Source: Croceimicrobium sp965658965 (GTDB lineage Bacteria; Bacteroidota; Bacteroidia; Flavobacteriales; Schleiferiaceae). From it: a stretch of 64,000 nt of DNA. The stretch covers positions 4,289-68,288 of the forward strand of contig CBFHVV010000004.1 of assembly GCA_965658965.1 (NCBI GenBank). The letters run 5' to 3'. The position numbers and the translations under genes were made by a program. Below the pieces are notes generated by a model. It was not told where the DNA came from, ran no database searches, and saw nothing but the letters and a program-made list of their open reading frames with translations. This document shows positions 37,145 to 45,877 of this stretch, piece by piece; position 1 is the stretch's first letter; every line of letters starts with the position of its first letter.

Positions 37145-37177
37145 AAAAAAAAGCCGTCTGCTACAATAGCGACGGCT
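37145..37177 (-). terminator. Terminator of the 37201 lipoprotein gene
   Basis: AGCCGTC t GCTA caa TAGC GACGGCT. On the minus strand it is followed by a run of T (A-run 37145-37152). It lies 24 bases past the stop codon at 37201. Confidence 0.85.
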
Positions 37178-37200
37178 CTTAACACTTGCGGTTATAGACC

Positions 37201-37773
37201 TTAATTACTTCGGGCTAGATCTAAGTATTCGGCGGCTTCTTGTAAAAGCTCTTCCGCGTCTGAGGATTTAATAGCATACTCTTTTTCCTTGGCACCATTC
37301 TCTTCTCCAATTAATTCACCGCCTTGAAAAAAGTACATTTTATCAGCCATTTCAGCTTCTTTTGCACTGCCATTATCTTCGATTACAGCTAGAATTAACT
37401 CACCATCACGGAAATAAAACTCCTCGGTTCGATCTGAAACCTGTGCATGGGGATATGTTTTTATACGTTGTACTTGCCCATCTTTACTGTAAAAATGAAT
37501 CTTAGACCATTTCTGTTTGATTTTTGACCTTAAAGAATCTGTGCTTAAAGTTTGGGGCTCGGTATTTTTAGACCAGCCTTCAATTTCTTTCTGCAGGTCT
37601 TTAATTTCTTGAAGAACAGCTGGCTTTTCTATATCTGTAAGATCTTGTTCCGCTGGTGCAGCAGCTTTAGGCTCTGCTTCTTCTACCACGGGTTCTGTGG
37701 TTTCTACCGAGTTTTGGCAAGAAAAAAGGCTGAGGCCAAGAGCTAAAAAATATAGGCTTGTTTTGGTTTTCAT
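37201..37773 (-). CDS. Lipoprotein of unknown function
   Basis: 190 residues with a lipoprotein signal (MKTKTSLYFLALGLSLFSCQNS, C19). An acidic, low-complexity linker (about 22-50) precedes a soluble part with KIHFYSKDGQVQRIKTYPHAQVSDRTEEFY, FRDGELILAVIED and KMYFFQGGELIGEENGAKE. These read as short beta-hairpins resembling MORN-like or YD-like strands. No catalytic motif. It is expected to be anchored in the envelope. It stands alone with its own terminator. Confidence 0.75.
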   Translation of the reverse strand: MKTKTSLYFLALGLSLFSCQNSVETTEPVVEEAEPKAAAPAEQDLTDIEKPAVLQEIKDLQKEIEGWSKNTEPQTLSTDSLRSKIKQKWSKIHFYSKDGQVQRIKTYPHAQVSDRTEEFYFRDGELILAVIEDNGSAKEAEMADKMYFFQGGELIGEENGAKEKEYAIKSSDAEELLQEAAEYLDLARSN

Positions 37774-37907
37774 AAAGTTCTTATTAATTATTTAAGATCC
37801 GCAAAATTGCAAAAGAAATCACTTAGCCGTTCAACTAGATTTTAATATATCAGAACCACGATATAATAAATTTCGGCTTCATTAAATTTCTCTTTGCTTA
37901 AAAGCAG

Positions 37908-37915
37908 TAATTTTG
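37908..37915 (+). promoter_or_regulatory. Candidate -7 box of the efflux locus
   Basis: TAATTTTG matches TAnnTTTG and lies 8 bases before the ATG at 37924. A TTG start at 37894 would be upstream of the transcription start, which favours 37924. Confidence 0.4.
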
Positions 37916-37923
37916 TCCTCGAA

Positions 37924-38313
37924 ATGAAAAAAATTCTGATTCCATTTTTACTATTAACTGGCCTACTCTTTTCGAGCAGCAGCTACAGTAGTGGAATTGG
38001 TTTATCGAATTCTGAAGGGCTGGTATCGGCCGATTCTGCGAGGTCTTTTACTGTTGAATGTGCTCATTTTTTCAACAAAAGCCAGCCTTCTAAGAGGCTA
38101 ATTTCTTTAGTTTCGGAGCTTATCGACATAGAAGAGGAAGAGGATTTTTTTGAAGGACATTCAAGTGCTAAAAAAGAATTAAGACCTCATCAAAGTTTTA
38201 AATCTTCGGCTGCCTTTTACTTCGGCTACCTCTCCCAGCATCTAGCTTTTCAAGCCAAGTTAAACTTTTATTCCCGGGCTAAGTACCTAGTTCAACAAGT
38301 TTTTCGACTATAG
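37924..38313 (+). CDS. Small secreted protein upstream of the RND efflux operon
   Basis: 129 residues from the ATG at 37924, where a signal peptide begins (MKKILIPFLLLTGLLFSSSSYSSG). The mature part has one acidic patch (SELIDIEEEEDFFEG), one Cys (VECAHFF) and a basic, aromatic C-terminus (FYFGYLSQHLAFQAKLNFYSRAKYLVQQ). No known family. It lies 106 bases before the adaptor gene on the same strand, with a hairpin between (38339-38359), so it may be a leader gene of the efflux operon or separate. Confidence 0.6.
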   Translation: MKKILIPFLLLTGLLFSSSSYSSGIGLSNSEGLVSADSARSFTVECAHFFNKSQPSKRLISLVSELIDIEEEEDFFEGHSSAKKELRPHQSFKSSAAFYFGYLSQHLAFQAKLNFYSRAKYLVQQVFRL

Positions 38314-38338
38314 GATAACAGAGTATTCTCTCTTATTA

Positions 38339-38382
38339 CAATAGCTAAGCTAGCTATTGCAAGGACCTTTCTTTGGTCTTTA
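38339..38382 (+). other. Hairpins between the small secreted gene and the RND adaptor
   Basis: CAATAGCTA, agc, TAGCTATTG is a perfect 9-base stem. AAGGACC, then GGTCTTT, follows at once with TTTAAATAA behind it. Together they look like a weak terminator or attenuator before the efflux genes. Confidence 0.4.
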
Positions 38383-38419
38383 AATAATCTTTATCCAAAA
38401 CTTAGTTGATTAACATCCC

Positions 38420-39505
38420 ATGAAAAAGAATTTTCTGCTGCTGGGCCTTCTAGCCCTAAGTAGCCTATTTAGCTGCAACTCACATCACGAAGAAGAAAAA
38501 GAAGAAGAACTTCGACTTACAGTTAGCAGCCCCGTCCTAATGGACACTGCCTTAACAGAAGAATATGTCTGTCAAATACACTCCATTCAACATATTGAAT
38601 TACAGTCTCAAGAAAGGGGCTATTTACAAGAGGTTTATGTAGATGAAGGCCAAGCTGTACAAAAAGGTCAGTTGCTTTTTACCATTATGCCTGGCTTATA
38701 CCAAGCTGAATATCAGAAAGCAAAAGCCGAAGTACAATATGCCGAAATAGAGTATCTTAACACTAAAAGCTTAGCCGATAGTAATATCGTAGCTCCCAAC
38801 GAGTTGGCCATGGCTAAAGCGAAGCTTGAAAAAGCAAAAGCCGAGCTCTCGCTTGCTAATGTTCACCTAGGGTTTACCAAGATTTATGCACCCTTTGATG
38901 GTATTATAGATCGTTTCCACGTAAGAGAAGGTAGCCTAATTGAAGAAGGAGACCTCTTAACTACACTTTCCAATAATAGTCGTATGTGGGTTTACTACAA
39001 TGTACCTGAGGCCAAATACTTAGACTATCAAATGAGCGTGAAAAAAGATAGTAATGTAGCGGTGAAACTGCTAATGGCAAATAATAACATTTTCCCTGCC
39101 GAGGGTAAAATAGAAACCATTGAAGCTGATTTTAATAATGAAACCGGTAACATTTCCTTTCGAGCGGGATTTAATAATCCACAAGGTTTATTAAGACACG
39201 GGGAAACGGGTACTATCTTAATGACCGTGCCCTTAAAGGATGCCTTAATTATCCCTCAAAAAGCCACCTTTGAAGTTTTAGATAAGCACTTTGTTTTTGT
39301 GGTGGACAAAGATAATACCGTGCACGCTCGTGAAATTAAGGTGTCTGCAGAACTTCCTCACCTATTTGCGATAAGTGCTGGCTTAAGCGTAAACGAAACC
39401 ATTCTTCTTGATGGACTGCGATTGGTTAAAGAGAACGATGAAATAGCCATCAACTTCCAAGACCCAAAGCTGAGTATCGCCAAATTAGAGCTTTACGCAG
39501 AGTAA
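38420..39505 (+). CDS. RND efflux periplasmic adaptor (membrane fusion protein)
   Basis: The 361-residue lipoprotein (MKKNFLLLGLLALSSLFSCN, C19) has an acidic tether (HHEEEKEEE), a biotinyl-lipoyl-like domain (QSQERGYLQEVYVDEGQAVQ region and IYAPFDGIIDRFHVREGSLI), a helical hairpin (about 95-150, KAKAEVQYAEIEYLN) and beta-barrel and membrane-proximal domains (AEGKIETIEADFNNETGNIS, LLRHGETGTILM). It links the inner-membrane pump at 39529 to the outer-membrane factor at 42683 in a tripartite exporter. It is first in the operon, 23 bases before the pump. Confidence 0.94.
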   Translation: MKKNFLLLGLLALSSLFSCNSHHEEEKEEELRLTVSSPVLMDTALTEEYVCQIHSIQHIELQSQERGYLQEVYVDEGQAVQKGQLLFTIMPGLYQAEYQKAKAEVQYAEIEYLNTKSLADSNIVAPNELAMAKAKLEKAKAELSLANVHLGFTKIYAPFDGIIDRFHVREGSLIEEGDLLTTLSNNSRMWVYYNVPEAKYLDYQMSVKKDSNVAVKLLMANNNIFPAEGKIETIEADFNNETGNISFRAGFNNPQGLLRHGETGTILMTVPLKDALIIPQKATFEVLDKHFVFVVDKDNTVHAREIKVSAELPHLFAISAGLSVNETILLDGLRLVKENDEIAINFQDPKLSIAKLELYAE

Positions 39506-39528
39506 TTGAATTCCTAAAAAATTAAATC

Positions 39529-42500
39529 ATGTTTAAACGGTTTATTCATAGACCGGTATTGGCGATAGTCATATCGGTGATTATAGTTTTTGTGGGCTCA
39601 TTAGCGATTAAGCAGCTGCCTATTTCACAGTTCCCACAAATCGCCCCCACCACTGTAAATATTTTCATTGCTTATCCTGGCGCTAGCGCCGAAGTACTCG
39701 TTAATTCAACCTTAATTACTTTAGAAAACTCCATTAACGGAGTACAAGGTTTACGCTATATGGCAACCGATGCCACTAGTGCTGGAGAGGCTACCCTAAG
39801 CCTAATTTTTGAACCTGGTACCGACCCAAACCAAGCGGTAATTCGGGTAAAAACTCGGGTAGATCAAGTGATGCCGCTCCTACCAGAGCTCGTGCAAAGA
39901 GAAGGGCTTATTATTACTCCCATCCAGCCCAGTATGTTGATGTATGTAAATCTATACGCGAAGGATGAAAGTATGGATGAAAAATTCCTTTACAACTACG
40001 CCAATGTAAAAATGATTCCAGAAATCAACCGTATTCACGGGGTAGCACGCACTCAAATTTTGGGTAGCCGTAAATACGCTATGCGGGTTTGGTTAGACCC
40101 CGATCGGATGCGAGCCTATAACATCTCCACCGAAGAGGTTATGAAGGCCCTTGATGAACAAAGTATTGTTGGCCGCCCAGGAAGGCTAGGGCGAAGTTCT
40201 GGAATTCAAGCACAGTCTTTAGAGTATGTACTTACCTATAAAGGTCGTTTAAATAAGGCCGAGGAGTATAAAAATATTATTGTGCGCGCTAATGCAGATG
40301 GGGAAAACGTTCACTTACACGATATTGCCAAAGTAGAGCTTGGAAGTGAATTTTTTGATATTTACTCTAATCTCGATGGCCATCCGTCGGCCGCAATCGT
40401 GCTCAAGCAAAATTACGGCAGTAATGCCAGCGAGGTTATTGACGATGTAAAGTCCAAACTAGAGGAAATGAAAGCAGAGTTTCCTCCCGGCATGGATTAC
40501 AAAATTAGCTATGACGTTTCTAAGTTTTTAGGGGCCTCTATAGAACAGGTAATCCACACCTTAAGAGACGCTTTTATTTTAGTGGCTTTGGTAGTTTTTA
40601 TCTTTTTAGGAGACTGGCGATCTACTCTGATACCAATTCTAGCTGTGCCTGTTTCCTTAATTGGTGCCTTTTTTGTAATCCAGTTTTTTGGTCTATCCAT
40701 AAACTTGGTAACCCTCTTTGCCCTAGTATTAGCCATTGGTATCGTAGTAGATGATGCCATTGTAGTAGTGGAAGCGGTTCATGCAAAAATGGCCGAAAAA
40801 AACCTCTCTCCCTTTCTTGCCGTAAAAGAAGTTTTAGGGGAAATAAGTGGTGCAATTATAGCCATAACAGCGGTAATGGTTTCGGTATTTTTACCCATCT
40901 CATTTATGTCAGGCCCTGTGGGTACTTTTTACCGACAGTTTTCTATTACCATGGCTAGCTCTATTGTTATCTCCGCTATTATTGCGCTTACCCTTACCCC
41001 AGTTTTGTGCGCTATGCTCCTAAAAAACAAGCATGGCAAGCCTCAAAAAACCAACCTTTTAACCAGAGGCCTAGATCGCTTTAACCGCAGTTTCGATAAA
41101 CTAACAGGGGCTTATACCGGATTACTGAAGCGTATTGTTAGCAGACGACTTGTTACTTTTGCCATTCTAATTGCCTTTGGTTTAGGGATTCTCTTTGAAA
41201 ACCAGATTCTCCCAACGGGCTTTATCCCAGCCGAAGACCAAGGCACTATCTACGGTATTATTCAAACTCCACCAGGAGCGACGCTAGAGCGCACTAATGA
41301 AGTAGCCCAAAGACTTCAAAAGATATGCGAGGAAATAGAAGGCGTTGAAACCGTTTCTTCCTTAGCTGGTTATGAAATTATGACCGAAGGTCGTGGCTCC
41401 AATGCTGGTACTTGTTTAATTAACCTTAAGCCATGGTCTGAGAGAGAGCATTCGGTAACGGAAATTATGGAAGAGCTGGAAGAAGAATCAAAAGGTCTTG
41501 GGGCGGTAATCGAGTTTTTTGAGCCACCAGCTATTCCTGGTTTTGGTTCTTCGGGTGGTTTTTCAATGAGGTTGTTAGATAAAACGACGACTACCGACTA
41601 TCAGGAGTTCGACAAAATTAATAAGCAGTTTTTAGAAGACTTGGGTAAAAGGCCCGAGCTATCCGGCCTATTTACCTTCTTTGCCGCCAATTATCCTCAG
41701 TATGAGTTGATTTTCGATAATCAACTGGCCATGCAAAAAGGTGTCTCTATAGGCAAAGCCATGGAAAACTTAGACATCTTGATTGGTAGTACCTACGAGC
41801 AGGGTTTTATTCGCTTCGGTAGATTTTTTAAAGTATATGTGCAATCTGACCCCAAATTTAGACGCCTACCATCGGATGTTTTAAACCTATTTGTTCGCAA
41901 TGAAGAAGGTGAAATGGTGCCTTACTCTGCCTTCATGACTATGAAGAAAAAACAGGGTCCCAACGAAATTACACGTTACAATATGTACAACTCAGCCGCT
42001 ATTAGAGGCTTGCCCGCTAAAGGATACACTACTGCAGAAGCCATTGATGCTATCCGCGAAGTGGCCGCTTCTACTTTGCCTAGAGGCTACGATATTGCAT
42101 GGGAAGGCCTTTCGTTTGATGAGGCAAGCCGAGGCAATGAGTCAATATATATTTTCTTGGTCGTGCTAATTTTTGTGTACCTCGTTTTAGCCGCCCAATA
42201 TGAAAGTTTCATTATTCCACTTTCGGTAATATTTTCTTTACCAGTTGGAGTCTTTGGATCCTTTTTACTGCTTAAATTAATGGGGCTCAATAATGATATC
42301 TATGCCCAAATCGGTTTAATCATGTTGGTGGGCCTTCTTGGTAAAAACGCGGTGCTTATTGTAGAGTTTGCCGAAATGGAAAGGCAAAAAGGAGCTAGCG
42401 TTTTAAATGCGGCTATTGAAGGGGCTAAAGTTAGGTTTAGGCCTATTTTAATGACCTCCTTTGCTTTTATTGCTGGTTTAATCCCTTTAATTCTCGCCTC

Positions 42501-42672
42501 AGGTGCCGGAGCCATCGGGAACCGCACCATTGGCGCATCTGCCTTGGGCGGTATGCTGTTTGGGACTGTATTCGGGGTACTCGTAGTTCCAGGGCTTTAC
42601 TACTTCTTTGCTAGCCTGGCTAAAGGCCGAACCCTTATTCACGAAGAAGACGAAAGCCCCTTAACCGAATAA
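39529..42672 (+). CDS. RND-type (HAE1) proton-driven efflux pump
   Basis: 1047 residues, the usual AcrB/MexB length. The two six-helix halves with large periplasmic loops are visible. Proton-relay aspartates D408 and D409 lie in the fourth helix (GIVVDDAIVVVE), and the matching lysine is in LLGKNAVLIVEFAEME (about residue 940). Other marks are PISQFPQIAPTTV near the N-terminus, QGTIYGIIQTPPGATLERT, and the hydrophobic end GALGGMLFGTVFGVLVVP-like. It exports amphiphilic compounds (drugs, detergents, lipids) from the periplasm using the proton gradient; its own substrate is not predictable. The operon order adaptor, pump, outer-membrane factor is standard. No regulator gene is adjacent. Confidence 0.96.
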   Translation: MFKRFIHRPVLAIVISVIIVFVGSLAIKQLPISQFPQIAPTTVNIFIAYPGASAEVLVNSTLITLENSINGVQGLRYMATDATSAGEATLSLIFEPGTDPNQAVIRVKTRVDQVMPLLPELVQREGLIITPIQPSMLMYVNLYAKDESMDEKFLYNYANVKMIPEINRIHGVARTQILGSRKYAMRVWLDPDRMRAYNISTEEVMKALDEQSIVGRPGRLGRSSGIQAQSLEYVLTYKGRLNKAEEYKNIIVRANADGENVHLHDIAKVELGSEFFDIYSNLDGHPSAAIVLKQNYGSNASEVIDDVKSKLEEMKAEFPPGMDYKISYDVSKFLGASIEQVIHTLRDAFILVALVVFIFLGDWRSTLIPILAVPVSLIGAFFVIQFFGLSINLVTLFALVLAIGIVVDDAIVVVEAVHAKMAEKNLSPFLAVKEVLGEISGAIIAITAVMVSVFLPISFMSGPVGTFYRQFSITMASSIVISAIIALTLTPVLCAMLLKNKHGKPQKTNLLTRGLDRFNRSFDKLTGAYTGLLKRIVSRRLVTFAILIAFGLGILFENQILPTGFIPAEDQGTIYGIIQTPPGATLERTNEVAQRLQKICEEIEGVETVSSLAGYEIMTEGRGSNAGTCLINLKPWSEREHSVTEIMEELEEESKGLGAVIEFFEPPAIPGFGSSGGFSMRLLDKTTTTDYQEFDKINKQFLEDLGKRPELSGLFTFFAANYPQYELIFDNQLAMQKGVSIGKAMENLDILIGSTYEQGFIRFGRFFKVYVQSDPKFRRLPSDVLNLFVRNEEGEMVPYSAFMTMKKKQGPNEITRYNMYNSAAIRGLPAKGYTTAEAIDAIREVAASTLPRGYDIAWEGLSFDEASRGNESIYIFLVVLIFVYLVLAAQYESFIIPLSVIFSLPVGVFGSFLLLKLMGLNNDIYAQIGLIMLVGLLGKNAVLIVEFAEMERQKGASVLNAAIEGAKVRFRPILMTSFAFIAGLIPLILASGAGAIGNRTIGASALGGMLFGTVFGVLVVPGLYYFFASLAKGRTLIHEEDESPLTE

Positions 42673-42682
42673 TTATACTAAA

Positions 42683-44125
42683 ATGTTTACCAATAAATAT
42701 ATCAAGATTTTACTATTGGGCTTATCTGCCCTGAGCCTTTATAACTGTAAAGGGCCAACTTTATTAGAAAAGCCAAAAGGCGACCTTATGCCCGATAGCT
42801 TTACTAAACAGCAAGAAAAGGTTGATAGCACTAATGCTGCTCAGCTAAATTGGCAAGAGTATTTTAATGACCCGGTGCTAATCTCCCTGATAGATACTGC
42901 TCTGAAGAACAATCAAGAGTTAAATATTAGTTTGCAAGAGATTGCCATCGGGAAAAATGAAATCTTAGCCCGAAGAGGAGAGTATCTGCCTTTTGTAGGT
43001 CTAAATGCTGGGGCAGGTTTAGATAAGCCTGGCCGCTACACCAGCAAGGGAGCTAATGATGCTAACACCGAAATCGCTCCAGGAATAGCTACTCCAGACC
43101 CTTTAGGTGATTTTTACTTTGGGGCCTTTGCTAGCTGGGAAATAGATATTTGGTCGAAATTACATAATGCTAAAGATGCAGCCGCTAAGCGGTATTTGGC
43201 TAGTATTGAGGCTCAACGCTACCTAGTTACCAATTTGGTGGCTGAAATTGCTAAAGATTATTACGAGCTCATTGTATTAGATCGTCAGTTAGAAATAGTA
43301 GATCAAAATATTGCTTTACAAAGTGCTGCCTATCGTACCGTAAAACTGCAAAAAGCCTCATCTAAGGTAACTGAACTTGCCGTGAAGCGCTTTGAGGCTC
43401 AACTTTTAAATACTAAAAGTTTACAGTTTTCCATCAAGCAGAGTATTACTGAAACGAGTAATCATCTTAATTTCTTATTAGGCCGTTACCCTCAGGAAAT
43501 ACCGCGGAATGCTACTTCTTTGGATCTCATCCTACCCGATACCATTTATGCTGGATTACCCGCTCAACTATTGGCTAATCGTCCAGACATTAGGGCCGCC
43601 GAAAATAAAGTGGCCGCAGCTAAATTAGACCTTAAGGTAGCGAAAGCAAATTTCTACCCTAGCCTAGACCTTAGTGCGGGCTTGGGTTATCAGGCATTTA
43701 AACCCAGTTTTCTACTCACTAGCCCCCAGTCATTACTGTATAATTTCGCGGGCGATTTAGGCGCTCCGCTCATTAACCGGAGAGCTATAAAATCGGCCTA
43801 CTACAATGCCAATGCTAAACAAATTCAGGCACTTTACGAGTACGAAGCTTGTTTATTGCAAGCCTATGTTGAGGTGGTTAATGAGCTGAGCAGGATTCAA
43901 AACTTACAATCTACCTATCAGCTTAAAAGTGAAGAAGTTTCAGCCCTTATGGCATCAGTAAAAATATCCAACAATCTTTTTCAATCAGCTCGTGCCGATT
44001 ATATGGAGGTTTTACTAACGCAAGGTGAAGCTTTAGAAACACGTTTCGAATTAATTGAAACTAAAAAACAACAGATTGGTGCAATGGTAAATATTTACCG
44101 CGCTTTAGGTGGAGGTTGGAGATAA
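42683..44125 (+). CDS. RND efflux outer-membrane factor (NodT/OprM family lipoprotein)
   Basis: The 480-residue product has a lipoprotein signal (MFTNKYIKILLLGLSALSLY then NC, lipidated C22). Two copies of the outer-membrane-efflux domain are visible: about 70-260 (LISLIDTALKNNQELNISLQ, FGAFASWEIDIWSKLHNAKD) and about 280-475 (LPAQLLANRPDIRAAENKV, ANFYPSLDLSAGLGYQ, LGAPLINRRAIKS). It forms the trimeric TolC-like channel of the pump encoded 10 bases upstream. The GLPxxLLxNRPDIRxAE motif is a hallmark of the NodT subfamily. It is the last gene of the operon, and a terminator follows at 44161. Confidence 0.95.
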   Translation: MFTNKYIKILLLGLSALSLYNCKGPTLLEKPKGDLMPDSFTKQQEKVDSTNAAQLNWQEYFNDPVLISLIDTALKNNQELNISLQEIAIGKNEILARRGEYLPFVGLNAGAGLDKPGRYTSKGANDANTEIAPGIATPDPLGDFYFGAFASWEIDIWSKLHNAKDAAAKRYLASIEAQRYLVTNLVAEIAKDYYELIVLDRQLEIVDQNIALQSAAYRTVKLQKASSKVTELAVKRFEAQLLNTKSLQFSIKQSITETSNHLNFLLGRYPQEIPRNATSLDLILPDTIYAGLPAQLLANRPDIRAAENKVAAAKLDLKVAKANFYPSLDLSAGLGYQAFKPSFLLTSPQSLLYNFAGDLGAPLINRRAIKSAYYNANAKQIQALYEYEACLLQAYVEVVNELSRIQNLQSTYQLKSEEVSALMASVKISNNLFQSARADYMEVLLTQGEALETRFELIETKKQQIGAMVNIYRALGGGWR

Positions 44126-44160
44126 AAAAACGTAAATAAATCTTTTTTAGGGTTTTGTTT

Positions 44161-44194
44161 AGAAAGGGGAGGCTTAGGGTCTCCCTTTTCTTTA
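44161..44194 (+). terminator. Terminator of the RND efflux operon
   Basis: AGAAAGGGGAG and CTCCCTTTTCT pair with one G-U, followed by TTTAC. It lies 36 bases past the stop of the outer-membrane factor gene. Confidence 0.75.
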
Positions 44195-44328
44195 CATTCG
44201 TTATATATACACTGCTCTTAGCTCTTAAACTGCTAAAAGCCTGTAGAAGCAAAGCCCGTAAGATTTGGCTCTTTATTTTAAACCATCTTATTTCCAAGCC
44301 TTAATCACCCTTTAGCAACTGAATATAA

Positions 44329-45024
44329 ATGAGCGAAGCACTCAAAAAAATCGTACTATTCTTTTTCCTTGGCCTAGGTTTTTTAGACCCTCTAAATGGG
44401 CAGGTTTTAAACCTACAAGTAGGTGGTGTTCACTCTAGACTAAGTTGGTCCGTGATGGATATCCCTAATCAAGCTCCTATAACTGGAGTTGACGAAACAG
44501 TGTATGAGGAGCCCCTAATTGGACCCTCTTTCTTTCTGGGCGTAGATTATTTTGAACACAAATACTTTGGGCTATCTACCAATTTGGGCTATCTCCAAAA
44601 GGGCGGGAAATATACCAAGGATATTTTTTTTTCAATCACTGAAGAAAAAGCGCTGCTGCATTACTTATCTTTTAATCAATGCATAGACTTAAAACTTCCT
44701 CTCAATAAAACGGCTACCGCTTTTATTCGAATTGGGCCCCGCATCGACTACTTAGGGTCGACTGAAGGAGACATAATATCAAATCTTAGCGGCCCTTACT
44801 CTGGGGAGCTAAAAAACCTAATGTATGGCCTAATTTTCGGTGCAGGATATAGGTATAATTTAAATAAACTACAGCTCGGACTGCGCTTAGATTATTATCA
44901 GAACTTTAGCGATATAGCAAATTATACTTTTAGCAGAAAAAATGCGGTGCTTGGTTATGGGGAAGGTTCTTTAAAAGACTTTAGCTTTAATTTAAATCTA
45001 AGCTTAGGCTATTCACTCTTATAA
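44329..45024 (+). CDS. Outer-membrane beta-barrel protein (PorT-like size)
   Basis: 231 residues with a signal peptide ending at LNGQ (about residue 24). The rest is made of alternating strands: FFLGVDYFEHKYFGLSTNLG, FIRIGPRIDYLG, YGLIFGAGYRYNLNKLQLG and the terminal NLNLSLGYSLL. This is the plan of the outer-membrane beta-barrel families common in Bacteroidota (8-strand size). No catalytic motif. It stands after the efflux terminator and 142 bases before the protease-like gene, so it is probably a separate unit. The function is unknown. Confidence 0.8.
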   Translation: MSEALKKIVLFFFLGLGFLDPLNGQVLNLQVGGVHSRLSWSVMDIPNQAPITGVDETVYEEPLIGPSFFLGVDYFEHKYFGLSTNLGYLQKGGKYTKDIFFSITEEKALLHYLSFNQCIDLKLPLNKTATAFIRIGPRIDYLGSTEGDIISNLSGPYSGELKNLMYGLIFGAGYRYNLNKLQLGLRLDYYQNFSDIANYTFSRKNAVLGYGEGSLKDFSFNLNLSLGYSLL

Positions 45025-45166
45025 AAACTCAATAATTCTTTTTATCTGCTCGCTTAGAAAACAAAGATTTAGTAGGCCTAAAAAAAACATTCCACTGTTT
45101 TTCACGTGTATAGCTTAGGCCCTTTTTGTTAATTTGTAATAATGAGCCCTTGTAAAAAGATGTGGA

Positions 45167-45853
45167 ATGTTTAATTATCTGTACTTGATCGTGTTTTGCC
45201 TTATTTCTGTGCAAGTACAGGATACAAGCCTTGCAACTGAAAAGCAACAATCTGCGAATGTCAGTCTTAGGGATACCAGTTTAAGCCTCCACTTTGAAAA
45301 CGTTGAAAGTGAAAAAATAAAAAACAGCTTTAAAAAAGTAATCTTACGCTACCGTGAACTGCACGATTGCGAAATCACCTTAGTACAAGGCCCTTTAAAA
45401 TCTTCTACCATGCAGGCACAGCCCTTAATTAGGCTGGCTAATATTTTTGGAAGAACTAATAAGTACCGTGTAAAGCTTGCTAAAATGGTACGCGATAGTA
45501 GAGAAATAAAAGTAGCCGATGTTCCAGCAGATGTGTTAACGGGCTGGTTTGCCCACGAACTGGGTCACCTAGTTGATTATCGTCCCAACAATAATTTTCA
45601 AATGGTATTGTACGGTTTTCGCTACCTAATTTCCGACAGCTTTAAAACCAAAAAGGAACACGCTGCCGATCAGATTGCCATTTCCCATGGTTTTAGAAAA
45701 GAACTAATTGCCACCAAGCGCTTTATTTTAGAAAACGAACTCGTGGGTGAAGATTACAAAGCTAAAATTCGTCGCTACTATATGCCCATAAAAGACGTAG
45801 AAGTATGGCAGCACGAAGAAGCCCCCGGTAGTCCCGATGCTGATTTTGAGTAA
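45167..45853 (+). CDS. Small zinc-metalloprotease-like protein
   Basis: 228 residues with a short hydrophobic N-terminus (MFNYLYLIVFCLISVQVQ), probably a signal peptide. The zinc motif HELGH is at 130-134 (GWFAHELGHLVDYRP), and a second acidic motif EHAADQIAI at 164-172 would give the third ligand, an HExxH...ExxxD gluzincin/M48-like pattern. The distance and the small size differ from classical M48. The first third (about 40-110) has no known domain. It may act on envelope proteins, with an unknown target. It is convergent with the AraC/TPR regulator gene, 24 bases apart. Confidence 0.7.
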   Translation: MFNYLYLIVFCLISVQVQDTSLATEKQQSANVSLRDTSLSLHFENVESEKIKNSFKKVILRYRELHDCEITLVQGPLKSSTMQAQPLIRLANIFGRTNKYRVKLAKMVRDSREIKVADVPADVLTGWFAHELGHLVDYRPNNNFQMVLYGFRYLISDSFKTKKEHAADQIAISHGFRKELIATKRFILENELVGEDYKAKIRRYYMPIKDVEVWQHEEAPGSPDADFE

Positions 45854-45877
45854 TCTAAAAATAAAACCTTAAGAAGC

